Shown: positions 1-6,504 of the stretch, one piece after another
Position numbering within the stretch: position 1 is the first letter of the stretch
Layout: each line of letters begins with the position of its first letter
From: CAYYJM01 sp964471755
GTDB taxonomy: Bacteria > Planctomycetota > Planctomycetia > Gemmatales > Gemmataceae
NCBI GenBank assembly: GCA_964471755.1
Contig: CAYYJM010000130.1
Span: 1 to 16,996, forward strand
Direction of reading: 5' to 3'
DNA length: 16,996 bases
Made by a program: the position numbers and the translations under genes
Notes under the pieces: generated by a model
What the model was told of the DNA's origin: nothing
The model's database searches: none
What the model saw: only the letters and a program-made list of their open reading frames with translations

Positions 1-130
1 CTTACTCCGCTCGGCCTGCGGCCTCGCTGCGTGCGCGGCTCTGACAGACCGCGCCACAATATCAGGCCCGATGATTCCCTCTCGCCTTGGTGATATGCTG
101 AACGGGAACCCATCCCCGGGAGATGTCGGA

Positions 131-1042
131 ATGACGCCCGAACATGCGTTCCTGGACAGCATCTGGGAAAACCTCGACGACGATGACACGAAGCTGATCT
201 TCGCCGACTGGCTGGAGGAACGCGACGACTGGCGTTCCTCCCTGCTCCGCTGGCAGTTCGAGCGAAATCGGCACGGCTTCTGGACGCCGGAGTTCAAAAG
301 TCACCAGGGGCAGATCGCTGCCCATCTTCGCCAGCACGGCGGCGGCTGGCTCCGGCCATTAAGCGATCACGAGGTTCAGTACAGCGACGGCACCGGACTG
401 CTCTGGCTGACGATGACACCGACCGACTTGCTCCAGCTGCCCGAGCCGCGTTCCAGCGAGGGCGTCCATCGCTGGGTCACCGAGGTGAGCCTCAGCGGCC
501 GATACATCGCCGACCTGATCACTGCCCTGGAGAAGGGACCAGAGGTTCGCCTGTTCCTGAACTTCGCCCGCAGCGGGACGACGACCGTCGCTCGCCGTCT
601 GGCCGAGGCTCGCGGTCTGGAACGCGTTCGCTCGCTGGACCTGACCTACTGCGGCCACGCCCGGAGCGATCTCGAAGTGCTGTTCAACGCTCCGGGTCTG
701 GCCAGCCTGCAATACCTGTTCTTCGGTTTCTGTCGAGGAGTCGAGGCGGCCCTACCCGCCCTGGCCCAAGCCCGACATCTGACGAATCTGCGCGGCCTCG
801 ACCTGGCCCGGTGCAGTCTGCGCGATCCACACCTCGTGGATCTGGCCCGCGCCCCTGCACTGGAGGGCCTCACCGCGCTCTATCTCGACGACAACCACTT
901 CGGCCCCGAGGGGATCGACGCCCTGGTGGCCTCGCCGCGTCTGAAGCGCCTGCGCATTCTCGACCTGCGCAAGTGCGGCTTCGGGGCCGACAGTCCGATT
1001 GCCGAGCCGCTCCGGCAGCGCTTCCCTTTCGTCACCCTGTGA
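131..1042 (+). CDS. TIGR02996-domain leucine-rich-repeat protein (first of tandem pair)
   Basis: A 303-residue protein. Residues 1-45 match the planctomycete repeat-companion domain (TIGR02996 type): an initial helix, a DDDD acidic cluster and the hallmark FADWLEERDD. Residues about 165-303 carry leucine-rich repeats of the form LxxLxxLDLxxC (for example RGLDLARCSL, TALYLDDNHF, RILDLRKCGF). The domain is usually found at the N-terminus of repeat proteins in Gemmata relatives; its function is unknown and protein binding is only inferred from the LRRs. No signal peptide is seen, so a cytoplasmic location is likely. The start at 131 is preferred over an in-frame ATG at 71 because it begins exactly where the domain does and has a GGGAG ribosome site 8-9 nt upstream. 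Its stop is 7 nt before the start of the next paralogue, so the two are probably cotranscribed. Confidence 0.85.
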   Translation: MTPEHAFLDSIWENLDDDDTKLIFADWLEERDDWRSSLLRWQFERNRHGFWTPEFKSHQGQIAAHLRQHGGGWLRPLSDHEVQYSDGTGLLWLTMTPTDLLQLPEPRSSEGVHRWVTEVSLSGRYIADLITALEKGPEVRLFLNFARSGTTTVARRLAEARGLERVRSLDLTYCGHARSDLEVLFNAPGLASLQYLFFGFCRGVEAALPALAQARHLTNLRGLDLARCSLRDPHLVDLARAPALEGLTALYLDDNHFGPEGIDALVASPRLKRLRILDLRKCGFGADSPIAEPLRQRFPFVTL

Positions 1043-1049
1043 GGCGACC

Positions 1050-1796
1050 ATGCGCTCCGAGTACGATTTTCTCGACGGCCTGCGTGAGTCGCCCGATGAC
1101 GACGACCTGCGCCTGGTCTTCTCCGACTGGCTGGAGGATCAGGACGACGAGCGGGCGGCGTTTCTGCGCTTGCAGGTGCAGCGCCGCCGACTGGCACCGA
1201 ACGACCCGTCCCAGGCCGACCTCGTCCGCCAGCAGCACGAACTCATCCGGCGGGCTCAGTCGGGCGGCTGGCTGACCCCACTGCTGGCCTACGGCGTGTC
1301 GATCCTGCGCGGCAACGGCCTGCTCGCCGTGACCATGACCGCCGGCCAGTTGTGCGACCTCGACGCCGAGAGCCTGAAGCAGCCGCCCTGGCACTGGGTC
1401 GATGGTCTGCGGCTGTACAACCTGGGGGCCGCTCCGCTCGGCGAGACGTTTGCGACCGAGGCCCTGGCGCACTTTCGCCATCTCGATCTGAGCGTCAACG
1501 CGCTGGGCCTGGAAGGTGTCGGCCTGCTGCGGGCGGCTCCTCTCGATCAGCTGACAACGCTCGATCTGGAGAGGACGAGCATCCCCTGGGACGGCGGCGG
1601 CCTGCTCGCCCAGGCTCCCTGGCTGGCTCAACTGCACGGCCTGAACCTGGCCCAGACTCCGCTGGGCAACGTCGGTCTGCGCGAGCTGATCGTCGCTGGC
1701 CACTTCGATCAACTCCGCGTGCTGGAACTGCGCGATTGCGACGTGGGGCCGCTCGGTGCCGAGGCGCTCGTGGCGGCCTCCAGGCACCTTCCCTGA
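1050..1796 (+). CDS. TIGR02996-domain leucine-rich-repeat protein (second of pair, frameshifted at 3' end)
   Basis: A 248-residue paralogue of the preceding gene: TIGR02996-type N-terminus (EYDFLDGLRESPDDDD then VFSDWLEDQDDE), a middle region with the same GGWLTPL and GNGLLAVTMT motifs, then LRRs (HLDLSVNALG, TLDLERTSI, VLELRDCDVG). The ATG at 1050 is preceded by GAGG and sits 7 nt after the upstream stop. The frame ends abruptly at 1796 after ALVAASRHLP, while the last LRR continues out of frame to 1888 with the same C-terminal logic as the first paralogue. The gene is therefore probably frameshifted near 1776-1795, by mutation or by a base-calling error. Intact, it would be about 280 residues. 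Function is unknown; co-expression with the first copy is likely. Confidence 0.8.
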   Translation: MRSEYDFLDGLRESPDDDDLRLVFSDWLEDQDDERAAFLRLQVQRRRLAPNDPSQADLVRQQHELIRRAQSGGWLTPLLAYGVSILRGNGLLAVTMTAGQLCDLDAESLKQPPWHWVDGLRLYNLGAAPLGETFATEALAHFRHLDLSVNALGLEGVGLLRAAPLDQLTTLDLERTSIPWDGGGLLAQAPWLAQLHGLNLAQTPLGNVGLRELIVAGHFDQLRVLELRDCDVGPLGAEALVAASRHLP

Positions 1797-1888
1797 ATCG
1801 ACTTCGCGCCCTCGACCTGCGCGGAAACGCCATCAACGGCCGGGTCGCCAGCACGCTGCGGGCCCGGTGTCCGGGATTGCTCCTCTGA
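1778..1888 (+). pseudogene. Out-of-frame C-terminal LRR of the preceding gene
   Basis: Read in the frame starting at 1778, this stretch gives APSLNRLRALDLRGNAING and ends CPGLLL-stop. It aligns with the final repeat and tail of the first paralogue (SPRLKRLRILDLRKC ... RFPFVTL-stop). It has no start codon of its own. It is read here as the displaced tail of the gene at 1050; a one-base loss near AGGCA (1782-1786) or a four-base loss at the CCCT run would both explain it. Confidence 0.75.
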
Positions 1889-1916
1889 GGGGATGCCCCT
1901 TGCCGTCGGCCCATCC

Positions 1917-1945
1917 TTGACGACTCAGCAGAGGCGGGGTAGGAT
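1917..1945 (+). promoter_or_regulatory. Sigma-70-type promoter for the Gfo/Idh/MocA gene
   Basis: TTGACG (1917-1922, 5 of 6 consensus) is separated by exactly 17 nt from TAGGAT (1940-1945, 4 of 6). Transcription would start near 1952, leaving a leader of about 32 nt before the ATG at 1984. The same TAGGAT -10 hexamer recurs upstream of the DUF1501 gene at 5340. Confidence 0.6.
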
Positions 1946-1983
1946 CATCGCCACGTCCCCCGTACTCTCGATGGACCTACATC

Positions 1984-3319
<1,336 letters not shown>

Positions 3320-3324
<5 letters not shown>

Positions 3325-3364
3325 GCCCGCGCCGACCGTGACGTTGTGCGGATTACGGCTCAGG
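3320..3364 (+). terminator. Hairpin at the stop codon of the oxidoreductase gene
   Basis: CCTGAGCC (3320-3327) pairs perfectly with GGCTCAGG (3357-3364) around a 29-nt loop. The left arm contains the TGA stop of the upstream gene. There is no T-tract, so this could be an mRNA 3' end structure rather than a classical terminator. Confidence 0.35.
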
Positions 3365-3441
3365 AGCATGAAGGACCTGCGCCGCTTCCGCACACGTCGA
3401 AGCCAGTCGATCGCCCCGGAATGCCCCGTCGAGCCTGATTT

Positions 3442-3455
3442 GGCAAGCGTTTGCC
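3442..3455. promoter_or_regulatory. Short inverted repeat upstream of the sigma-54 promoter
   Basis: GGCAA and TTGCC form an inverted repeat around a 4-nt spacer, about 75 bp upstream of the predicted sigma-54 start. That is in the range where enhancer-binding activators sit. The repeat is short and could be chance. Confidence 0.25.
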
Positions 3456-3490
3456 GACGATTTCACGTCTTCTGCACGGTGAACCTGCCC

Positions 3491-3506
3491 TGGCACGAAG
3501 GTTGCA
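3491..3506 (+). promoter_or_regulatory. Sigma-54 (-24/-12) promoter
   Basis: The sequence TGGCACGAAGGTTGCA matches the RpoN consensus TGGCACR-N4-TTGCW at every defined position. The invariant GG lies at 3492-3493 and GC at 3504-3505. The start should fall near 3517, giving a leader of about 94 nt before the CBS-domain gene at 3611. Sigma-54 promoters need an ATP-hydrolysing enhancer-binding protein; none is encoded in this window. Confidence 0.85.
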
Positions 3507-3610
3507 GGGAGAAGAGCGGGCGAGTCGGCACGACTCGTCCGACGGCTCCGTCAAGGGATCTGCCGTCGCAACCAGGACCCAGCTGGGGCGTTACAGCCCG
3601 GGAGGCAACA

Positions 3611-4090
3611 ATGAACGATCTGAAGCATCGTGAGGTGGCCCTGGTGCTGGCCCCGGTGGCCGCCAGGGATCTGATGTCCTCCAACCCGGTGTCGATCCGG
3701 GCGGAGGCCTCGGTGGGCGAGGCGACGGCCCTGCTCACCGATCGCGGCTTCGGGGCCGCTCCGGTCATCGACGAGGCCGGCCGCCCCATCGGCGTCGTCA
3801 GCCGGGCCGATATCCTCGTCCACGACCGCGAGCGGATGACGCATCACACGCGTCTGCCCCGTCCCGTCGAACAGGAGGGCTACTCCGTCGAGGAAGTCGA
3901 TCCGACGCCGGTCTCGGACATCATGACGCCGGTCGTCTTCGCCGTGCCGATCGACATGATGGCCGATCAGGTCGTCGCCTACATGCTGAGCCTGCACGTC
4001 CATCAGTTGTTCGTGGTGGACGTCGAAGGGGCCCTCGTGGGCGTGATCTCCGCCCTGGACATCCTGCGACGGATGAAGAAGCCGCAGTGA
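3611..4090 (+). CDS. Two-CBS-domain protein
   Basis: A 159-residue protein consisting almost only of a tandem CBS pair (Bateman module). CBS1 is about residues 19-76 (RDLMSSNPVSI, then GFGAAPVIDEAGRPIGVVSRADIL); CBS2 is about 100-157 (VSDIMTPVVFAVP, then HQLFVVDVEGALVGVISALDILRRM). Such modules bind adenosine nucleotides and regulate partner proteins; standalone versions are common stress or energy sensors. No catalytic or membrane domain is present. The start at 3611 has GGGAGG at 3600-3605 and begins the recognisable protein; the in-frame extension upstream overlaps the sigma-54 promoter and is not coding. The gene is bracketed by that promoter and by the hairpin at 4116-4151, so it looks like a single-gene unit. 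Its partner is unknown. Confidence 0.92.
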   Translation: MNDLKHREVALVLAPVAARDLMSSNPVSIRAEASVGEATALLTDRGFGAAPVIDEAGRPIGVVSRADILVHDRERMTHHTRLPRPVEQEGYSVEEVDPTPVSDIMTPVVFAVPIDMMADQVVAYMLSLHVHQLFVVDVEGALVGVISALDILRRMKKPQ

Positions 4091-4115
4091 CAGTCAGATG
4101 AGCGGAACGCACGGC

Positions 4116-4151
4116 AGGTGGCCAGCCACTCTTCGAGGTGGCTGGCCACCT
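4116..4151 (+). terminator. Strong terminator-like hairpin after the CBS gene
   Basis: A perfect 14-bp stem (4116-4129 with 4138-4151) closes an 8-nt loop and is followed by TCGTTT. It lies 26 nt after the CBS stop codon and before the promoter of the first Gly/Trp peptide gene, separating the two transcription units. Confidence 0.75.
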
Positions 4152-4164
4152 TCGTTTATCAGAA

Positions 4165-4193
4165 TTGACACGATCGCCTCAAGCTATTCAAAT
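4165..4193 (+). promoter_or_regulatory. Sigma-70-type promoter for Gly/Trp peptide 1
   Basis: A perfect -35 TTGACA (4165-4170), a 17-nt spacer and TCAAAT (4188-4193, 4 of 6), set in a locally AT-rich stretch that stands out from the GC-rich surroundings. The start near 4200 would leave a leader of about 170 nt that includes the conserved element at 4294-4372. Confidence 0.55.
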
Positions 4194-4293
4194 ATCCCAA
4201 ATTATCTTGTTCGCCTGCGTGCTGCAGACTACGATAGCTAGACTTCCGTTATCGTGGTGTTCGGCTTCCGAGGTCGAGTCGCCCTCGCCTGGG

Positions 4294-4372
4294 GAGCCGG
4301 ACGGCGGCGCTGCTCATGGGGATGGCGTGCCGACCAGTCATCATCCCCATCTCATCGAGAGGAGCAGCCATG
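4294..4372 (+). promoter_or_regulatory. Conserved structured 5' leader element, copy 1
   Basis: This block, ending at the peptide 1 start codon, aligns with 4903-4977 upstream of peptide 2. Shared segments are GAGC, GGCGGC/ACTGCTCA, GGGG, TGGCGTGCYGACC, CCCCATCT and GGAGYAGCCATG. ATGGGGATG (4316-4324) pairs with CATCCCCAT (4342-4350) around a 17-nt loop. The ribosome site GAGGAG follows the hairpin. It may be a cis-acting RNA regulator or protein-binding leader; no known riboswitch class was recognised. Confidence 0.55.
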
Positions 4373-4609
4373 TCGGAGAAGATGGTGCCCGCCGAGCTGA
4401 ACGACCTGGACCTCGAACAGGTGTCGGCTGCCGGGAAGAAGAGCCCCTGGGCCTGGGGCGGCGGTTGGGGCTGGGGTGGCGGCTTCGGCGGCCCCTGGGG
4501 TTGGGGTGGTCCCTGGGGTTGGGGCTGGGGCGGCGGTTGGGGTTGGGGCGGTGGCTGGGGCTGGGGCGGCGGCTACGGCCCCTGGGGCTGGCCCGGTGCC
4601 TGGTGGTGA
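4370..4609 (+). CDS. Double-glycine-type leader peptide precursor with Gly/Trp-rich core (peptide 1)
   Basis: A 79-residue small protein. Residues 1-22 resemble a bacteriocin-type double-glycine leader: VPAELNDLDLEQVSAAG has the ELxxLxLEQVxxG pattern recognised by C39-type peptidase/ABC exporters, though the last residues are A-A-G rather than G-G. The core (22-79) has about 29 Gly and 17 Trp in 58 residues, arranged as WGWGGG repeats and ending in WW. It has no Cys, so lanthionine or disulphide chemistry is excluded; the only core Ser is at the leader edge. The ATG at 4370 has GAGGAG 7 nt upstream and starts the segment shared with peptide 2. A paralogue lies 365 nt downstream. It could be an exported antimicrobial or modified peptide, or a structural Gly-rich peptide; neither activity is shown by the sequence. 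Confidence 0.8.
   Translation: MSEKMVPAELNDLDLEQVSAAGKKSPWAWGGGWGWGGGFGGPWGWGGPWGWGWGGGWGWGGGWGWGGGYGPWGWPGAWW
4454..4607 (+). repeat. G-rich WGWGGG-coding minisatellite
   Basis: Degenerate tandem repeats built on TGGGGYTGGGGYGGYGG units. The coding strand has many GGGG tracts separated by 1-5 nt, so the DNA non-template strand and the mRNA could fold into G-quadruplexes. Synonymous variation at the third codon position (GGC/GGT) indicates the repeats are kept at protein level. Confidence 0.7.
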
Positions 4610-4643
4610 GCCATTCTTCCCTGAAACAATAAATCGACGCCAT

Positions 4644-4678
4644 CGATGAGATGTCGTGAATCGAGCGGTATCTCATCG
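4644..4678 (+). terminator. Hairpin after peptide 1
   Basis: CGATGAGAT (4644-4652) pairs perfectly with ATCTCATCG (4670-4678) around a 17-nt loop, 34 nt after the peptide 1 stop codon. There is no T-tract, so it may only weakly terminate or may stabilise the mRNA 3' end. Confidence 0.4.
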
Positions 4679-4726
4679 TAATGACAGGGAGAAACGGATC
4701 GATCTTCCTGAAATACCTAAATCTCC

Positions 4727-4755
4727 TTGTCTGACGCCCTGGTCACGTCTACTAT
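4727..4755 (+). promoter_or_regulatory. Possible sigma-70-type promoter for peptide 2
   Basis: TTGTCT (4727-4732, 4 of 6), a 17-nt spacer and TACTAT (4750-4755, 4 of 6). It lies after the hairpin at 4644-4678, at a distance from the peptide 2 start comparable to that of the peptide 1 promoter, giving a leader of about 210 nt. Confidence 0.4.
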
Positions 4756-4793
4756 GAGAGTGTCATTCCATCCTGGAACCCTGGGAGAATGCC

Positions 4794-4868
4794 ATGATTT
4801 CCCTATTCACTCTGCCCCACTTTACTGGCTTCCCGTTTCCATCGAATTTTCTCATACCCTCCGGCTAA
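4794..4868 (+). CDS. Candidate 24-residue hydrophobic small ORF
   Basis: ATG at 4794 with GGGAG 8-9 nt upstream opens a 24-codon frame ending TAA at 4866-4868. The product is rich in Phe, Pro and Leu (MISLFTLPHF...LIPSG). It falls inside the long leader predicted for peptide 2 and before the conserved element, so it could be a leader ORF affecting downstream expression, or a chance ORF in an AT-richer stretch. No counterpart was found in the leader of peptide 1, which argues against a conserved role. Confidence 0.25.
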   Translation: MISLFTLPHFTGFPFPSNFLIPSG

Positions 4869-4902
4869 GTTCGTTCTCTCCGGATTGAGTTACTCTCATT
4901 CG

Positions 4903-4977
4903 GAGCGCGATAAGGCGGCACTGCTCAAGGGGTGGCGTGCTGACCTCAAATCCTCCCCATCTGAAGGAGTAGCCATG
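4903..4977 (+). promoter_or_regulatory. Conserved structured 5' leader element, copy 2
   Basis: Second copy of the element at 4294-4372. GGGGTGG (4929-4935) faces CCTCCCC (4952-4958) around a 16-nt loop that keeps the CGTGCYGACC motif. Relative to copy 1 one pair has changed from T-A to G-C (compensatory) and one is a T-T mismatch. The ribosome site AAGGAG (4964-4969) follows. Confidence 0.55.
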
Positions 4978-5196
4978 AAGGACACGATGGTCCCCAACGA
5001 GCTGAACGACCTCGAACTCGAGCAGGTTACCTCGGGCAAGGGCGGCTTGGGCCGGGTCTTCGGCGGCGTAGGGGGCTGGGGCGGCGGTCTGGGCTGGGGT
5101 CGCGGCTGGGGCTGGGGCGGCGGCCTGGGCTTCGGCGGCTGGGGTCGCGGCTTCGGCGGCTGGGGCTGGGGTCGCGGCTTCGGCGGGTGGTGGTGA
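4975..5196 (+). CDS. Double-glycine-type leader peptide precursor with Gly/Trp/Arg-rich core (peptide 2)
   Basis: A 73-residue paralogue of peptide 1. The leader MVPNELNDLELEQVTSG (residues 5-21) is nearly identical, and processing could occur after SG (20-21) or GKGG (21-24). The core is Gly-dominated with nine Trp and spaced Arg and Phe in units such as GWGRGFGG, again ending WW; unlike peptide 1 it is clearly cationic. There is no Cys. The start at 4975 has AAGGAG 5 nt upstream; the in-frame extension back to 4885 is rejected because it covers the conserved leader element and loses the paralogous start. Followed by a good terminator at 5289-5310. A two-peptide system is one reading; independent duplication with divergence is another. 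No modification or export gene lies nearby. Confidence 0.8.
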   Translation: MKDTMVPNELNDLELEQVTSGKGGLGRVFGGVGGWGGGLGWGRGWGWGGGLGFGGWGRGFGGWGWGRGFGGWW

Positions 5197-5288
5197 GCCG
5201 CGAGTCCGAAGAAGGGCGTCCCGGTCGATTCAACCTCGCCAGGACACCCTCTCTCCGAACCACCATTCCGACCTCATCGATAATCCAG

Positions 5289-5316
5289 GGCACCGCCAAA
5301 GCGCGGTGCCTTTCTC
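5289..5316 (+). terminator. Rho-independent-like terminator after peptide 2
   Basis: GGCACCGC (5289-5296) pairs with GCGGTGCC (5303-5310) around a 6-nt loop, directly followed by TTTCTC. It lies 92 nt after the peptide 2 stop and just before the promoter of the DUF1501 gene. Confidence 0.7.
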
Positions 5317-5317
5317 A

Positions 5318-5345
5318 TTGCATCACTCGCTGGCCCGGATAGGAT
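5318..5345 (+). promoter_or_regulatory. Sigma-70-type promoter for the DUF1501-thioredoxin operon
   Basis: TTGCAT (5318-5323, 4 of 6), 16-nt spacer, TAGGAT (5340-5345). A start near 5352 leaves about 32 nt before the ATG at 5384, the same leader length as the promoter at 1917-1945, which shares its -10 hexamer. Confidence 0.5.
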
Positions 5346-5383
5346 GGACGAACCGTTCGATCCCGAAGCGCTGGGAGACCACC

Positions 5384-6493
5384 ATGTCGCACGCCGAACT
5401 TCCGCTCGACCGTCGTGATTTTCTGCGGGCCAGCGCGGTCGGGGCCGCCGCTCTCGCCGTGCCATCCCTGCTGACCGGGCAGACACGACGTCGTGAGGTT
5501 TCCTGCATCTTCCTGTTCCTCGTCGGTGGGCCGAGCCAGCTCGATACCTGGGACCCCAAACCCGACGCCCCGGCCGAGGTTCGCAGTCCTTTCGGCGTGA
5601 CGCAGACACGCATCCCGGGCGTCCTTCTCAGCGACAACTTCCCGCTCCTGGCCGGCGTACTCGATCGCGTGACCCTGGTGCGCTCCCTGCACCACGACGC
5701 GGCCCCAATCCACGAGACAGGACACCAGTTGATGCAGTGCGGCCGACTCCACGAACCGGCGATGGAGTATCCGCATCTCGGAGCGCTCCTATCGAACCGC
5801 TGCGGCGCGGAGGGGGCGCCGGCCTGGGTTGTCCTTGGTGGGCCGATCGGCAACACGGGCATGAACATCAGCCACGGCCAGGGGGCCGGGCCACTGGGTG
5901 CGGCTCACGAACCGATCTACCTCGACGCGAACGAGACGAGCCCACGCTACGGCGAGAGTCGGTTCGGACGGCTGTGTCTGCGAGCGAGACAGTTGATCGA
6001 GGCCGGCTCGCGCTGCGTGACCGTCAACCTGTTCAACCGCCTGCATGACACGCTGTCCTGGGACTGTCACGCGGATGACAGCATCCTGCCGACGACGCTG
6101 GAGGACTACCGCACGACGCTCTGCCCGGCGTTCGACCGGGCGTACACGACCCTGCTGCTCGACCTGGAGGAACGCGGCCTGCTCGAGACGACGCTGGTCG
6201 TGGCGGTTGGCGAGTTCGGCCGGACGCCACGGCTCAACCGGCGCGGCGGCCGCGACCACTGGCCCGGAGCGTGGACGGCCCTGCTGGCCGGCGGCGGCCT
6301 GGCCGGCGGCCGGGTCGTCGGAGCGACCGATGGTCACGCGGCCGAGCCGGTCGATCGGCCCGTGACGCCGGGCCAGTTCGTCGCCTCGCTGCACCGCGTG
6401 CTGGGCATCCCGGCCACGACGGCGATTCCGGGGCCGGACGGCGGTTCGATCCGTATCCTGACGGAGGAACCGATACCCGAGATCTCCTGCTGA
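5384..6493 (+). CDS. Tat-exported DUF1501 protein, shortened
   Basis: A 369-residue member of the DUF1501 family, which is abundant in planctomycetes and has an alkaline-phosphatase/sulfatase-like fold. A Tat signal occupies residues 1-33 (DRRDFLRAS at 9-17, hydrophobic to LLTG). Family hallmarks: GGPSQLDTWDPKPDAP (48-63), LVRSLHHDAAPIHETGH (98-114), SWDCHADD (225-232), VGEFGRTP (275-282), GRDHWPGAW (289-297), LAGGGLAGGRVVG. The usual segment of some 60-80 residues between the LGxAxxPF-like motif and the RYGxxxFG motif is missing: LGAAHEPIYLDA runs directly into NETSPRYGESRFG. Many planctomycete DUF1501 genes sit next to DUF1549/DUF1553 cytochrome-like genes; none is here. Start chosen for the Tat motif and a GGGAG at 5373-5377. 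The reaction is unknown. Confidence 0.9.
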   Translation: MSHAELPLDRRDFLRASAVGAAALAVPSLLTGQTRRREVSCIFLFLVGGPSQLDTWDPKPDAPAEVRSPFGVTQTRIPGVLLSDNFPLLAGVLDRVTLVRSLHHDAAPIHETGHQLMQCGRLHEPAMEYPHLGALLSNRCGAEGAPAWVVLGGPIGNTGMNISHGQGAGPLGAAHEPIYLDANETSPRYGESRFGRLCLRARQLIEAGSRCVTVNLFNRLHDTLSWDCHADDSILPTTLEDYRTTLCPAFDRAYTTLLLDLEERGLLETTLVVAVGEFGRTPRLNRRGGRDHWPGAWTALLAGGGLAGGRVVGATDGHAAEPVDRPVTPGQFVASLHRVLGIPATTAIPGPDGGSIRILTEEPIPEISC

Positions 6494-6504
6494 AACGTGC
6501 TGCC

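Noticed and set aside
41..65. Promoter for the first LRR gene (CTGACA ... TATCAG)
   Set aside because: The spacing between hexamers is only about 13 nt, too short for a sigma-70 promoter.
1..70. Possible mobile-element end or REP-like sequence at the window start
   Set aside because: GC-rich CTCGG/GCCTCG runs suggest a repeat, but no second copy or clear inverted repeat was found here.
4454..4607. CRISPR-like or intergenic satellite array
   Set aside because: The repeats have no spacers and lie in frame inside a peptide gene with synonymous third-position changes.
4370..5196. Lanthipeptide, thiopeptide or sactipeptide precursors
   Set aside because: The cores contain no Cys and almost no Ser/Thr, so these chemistries cannot apply.
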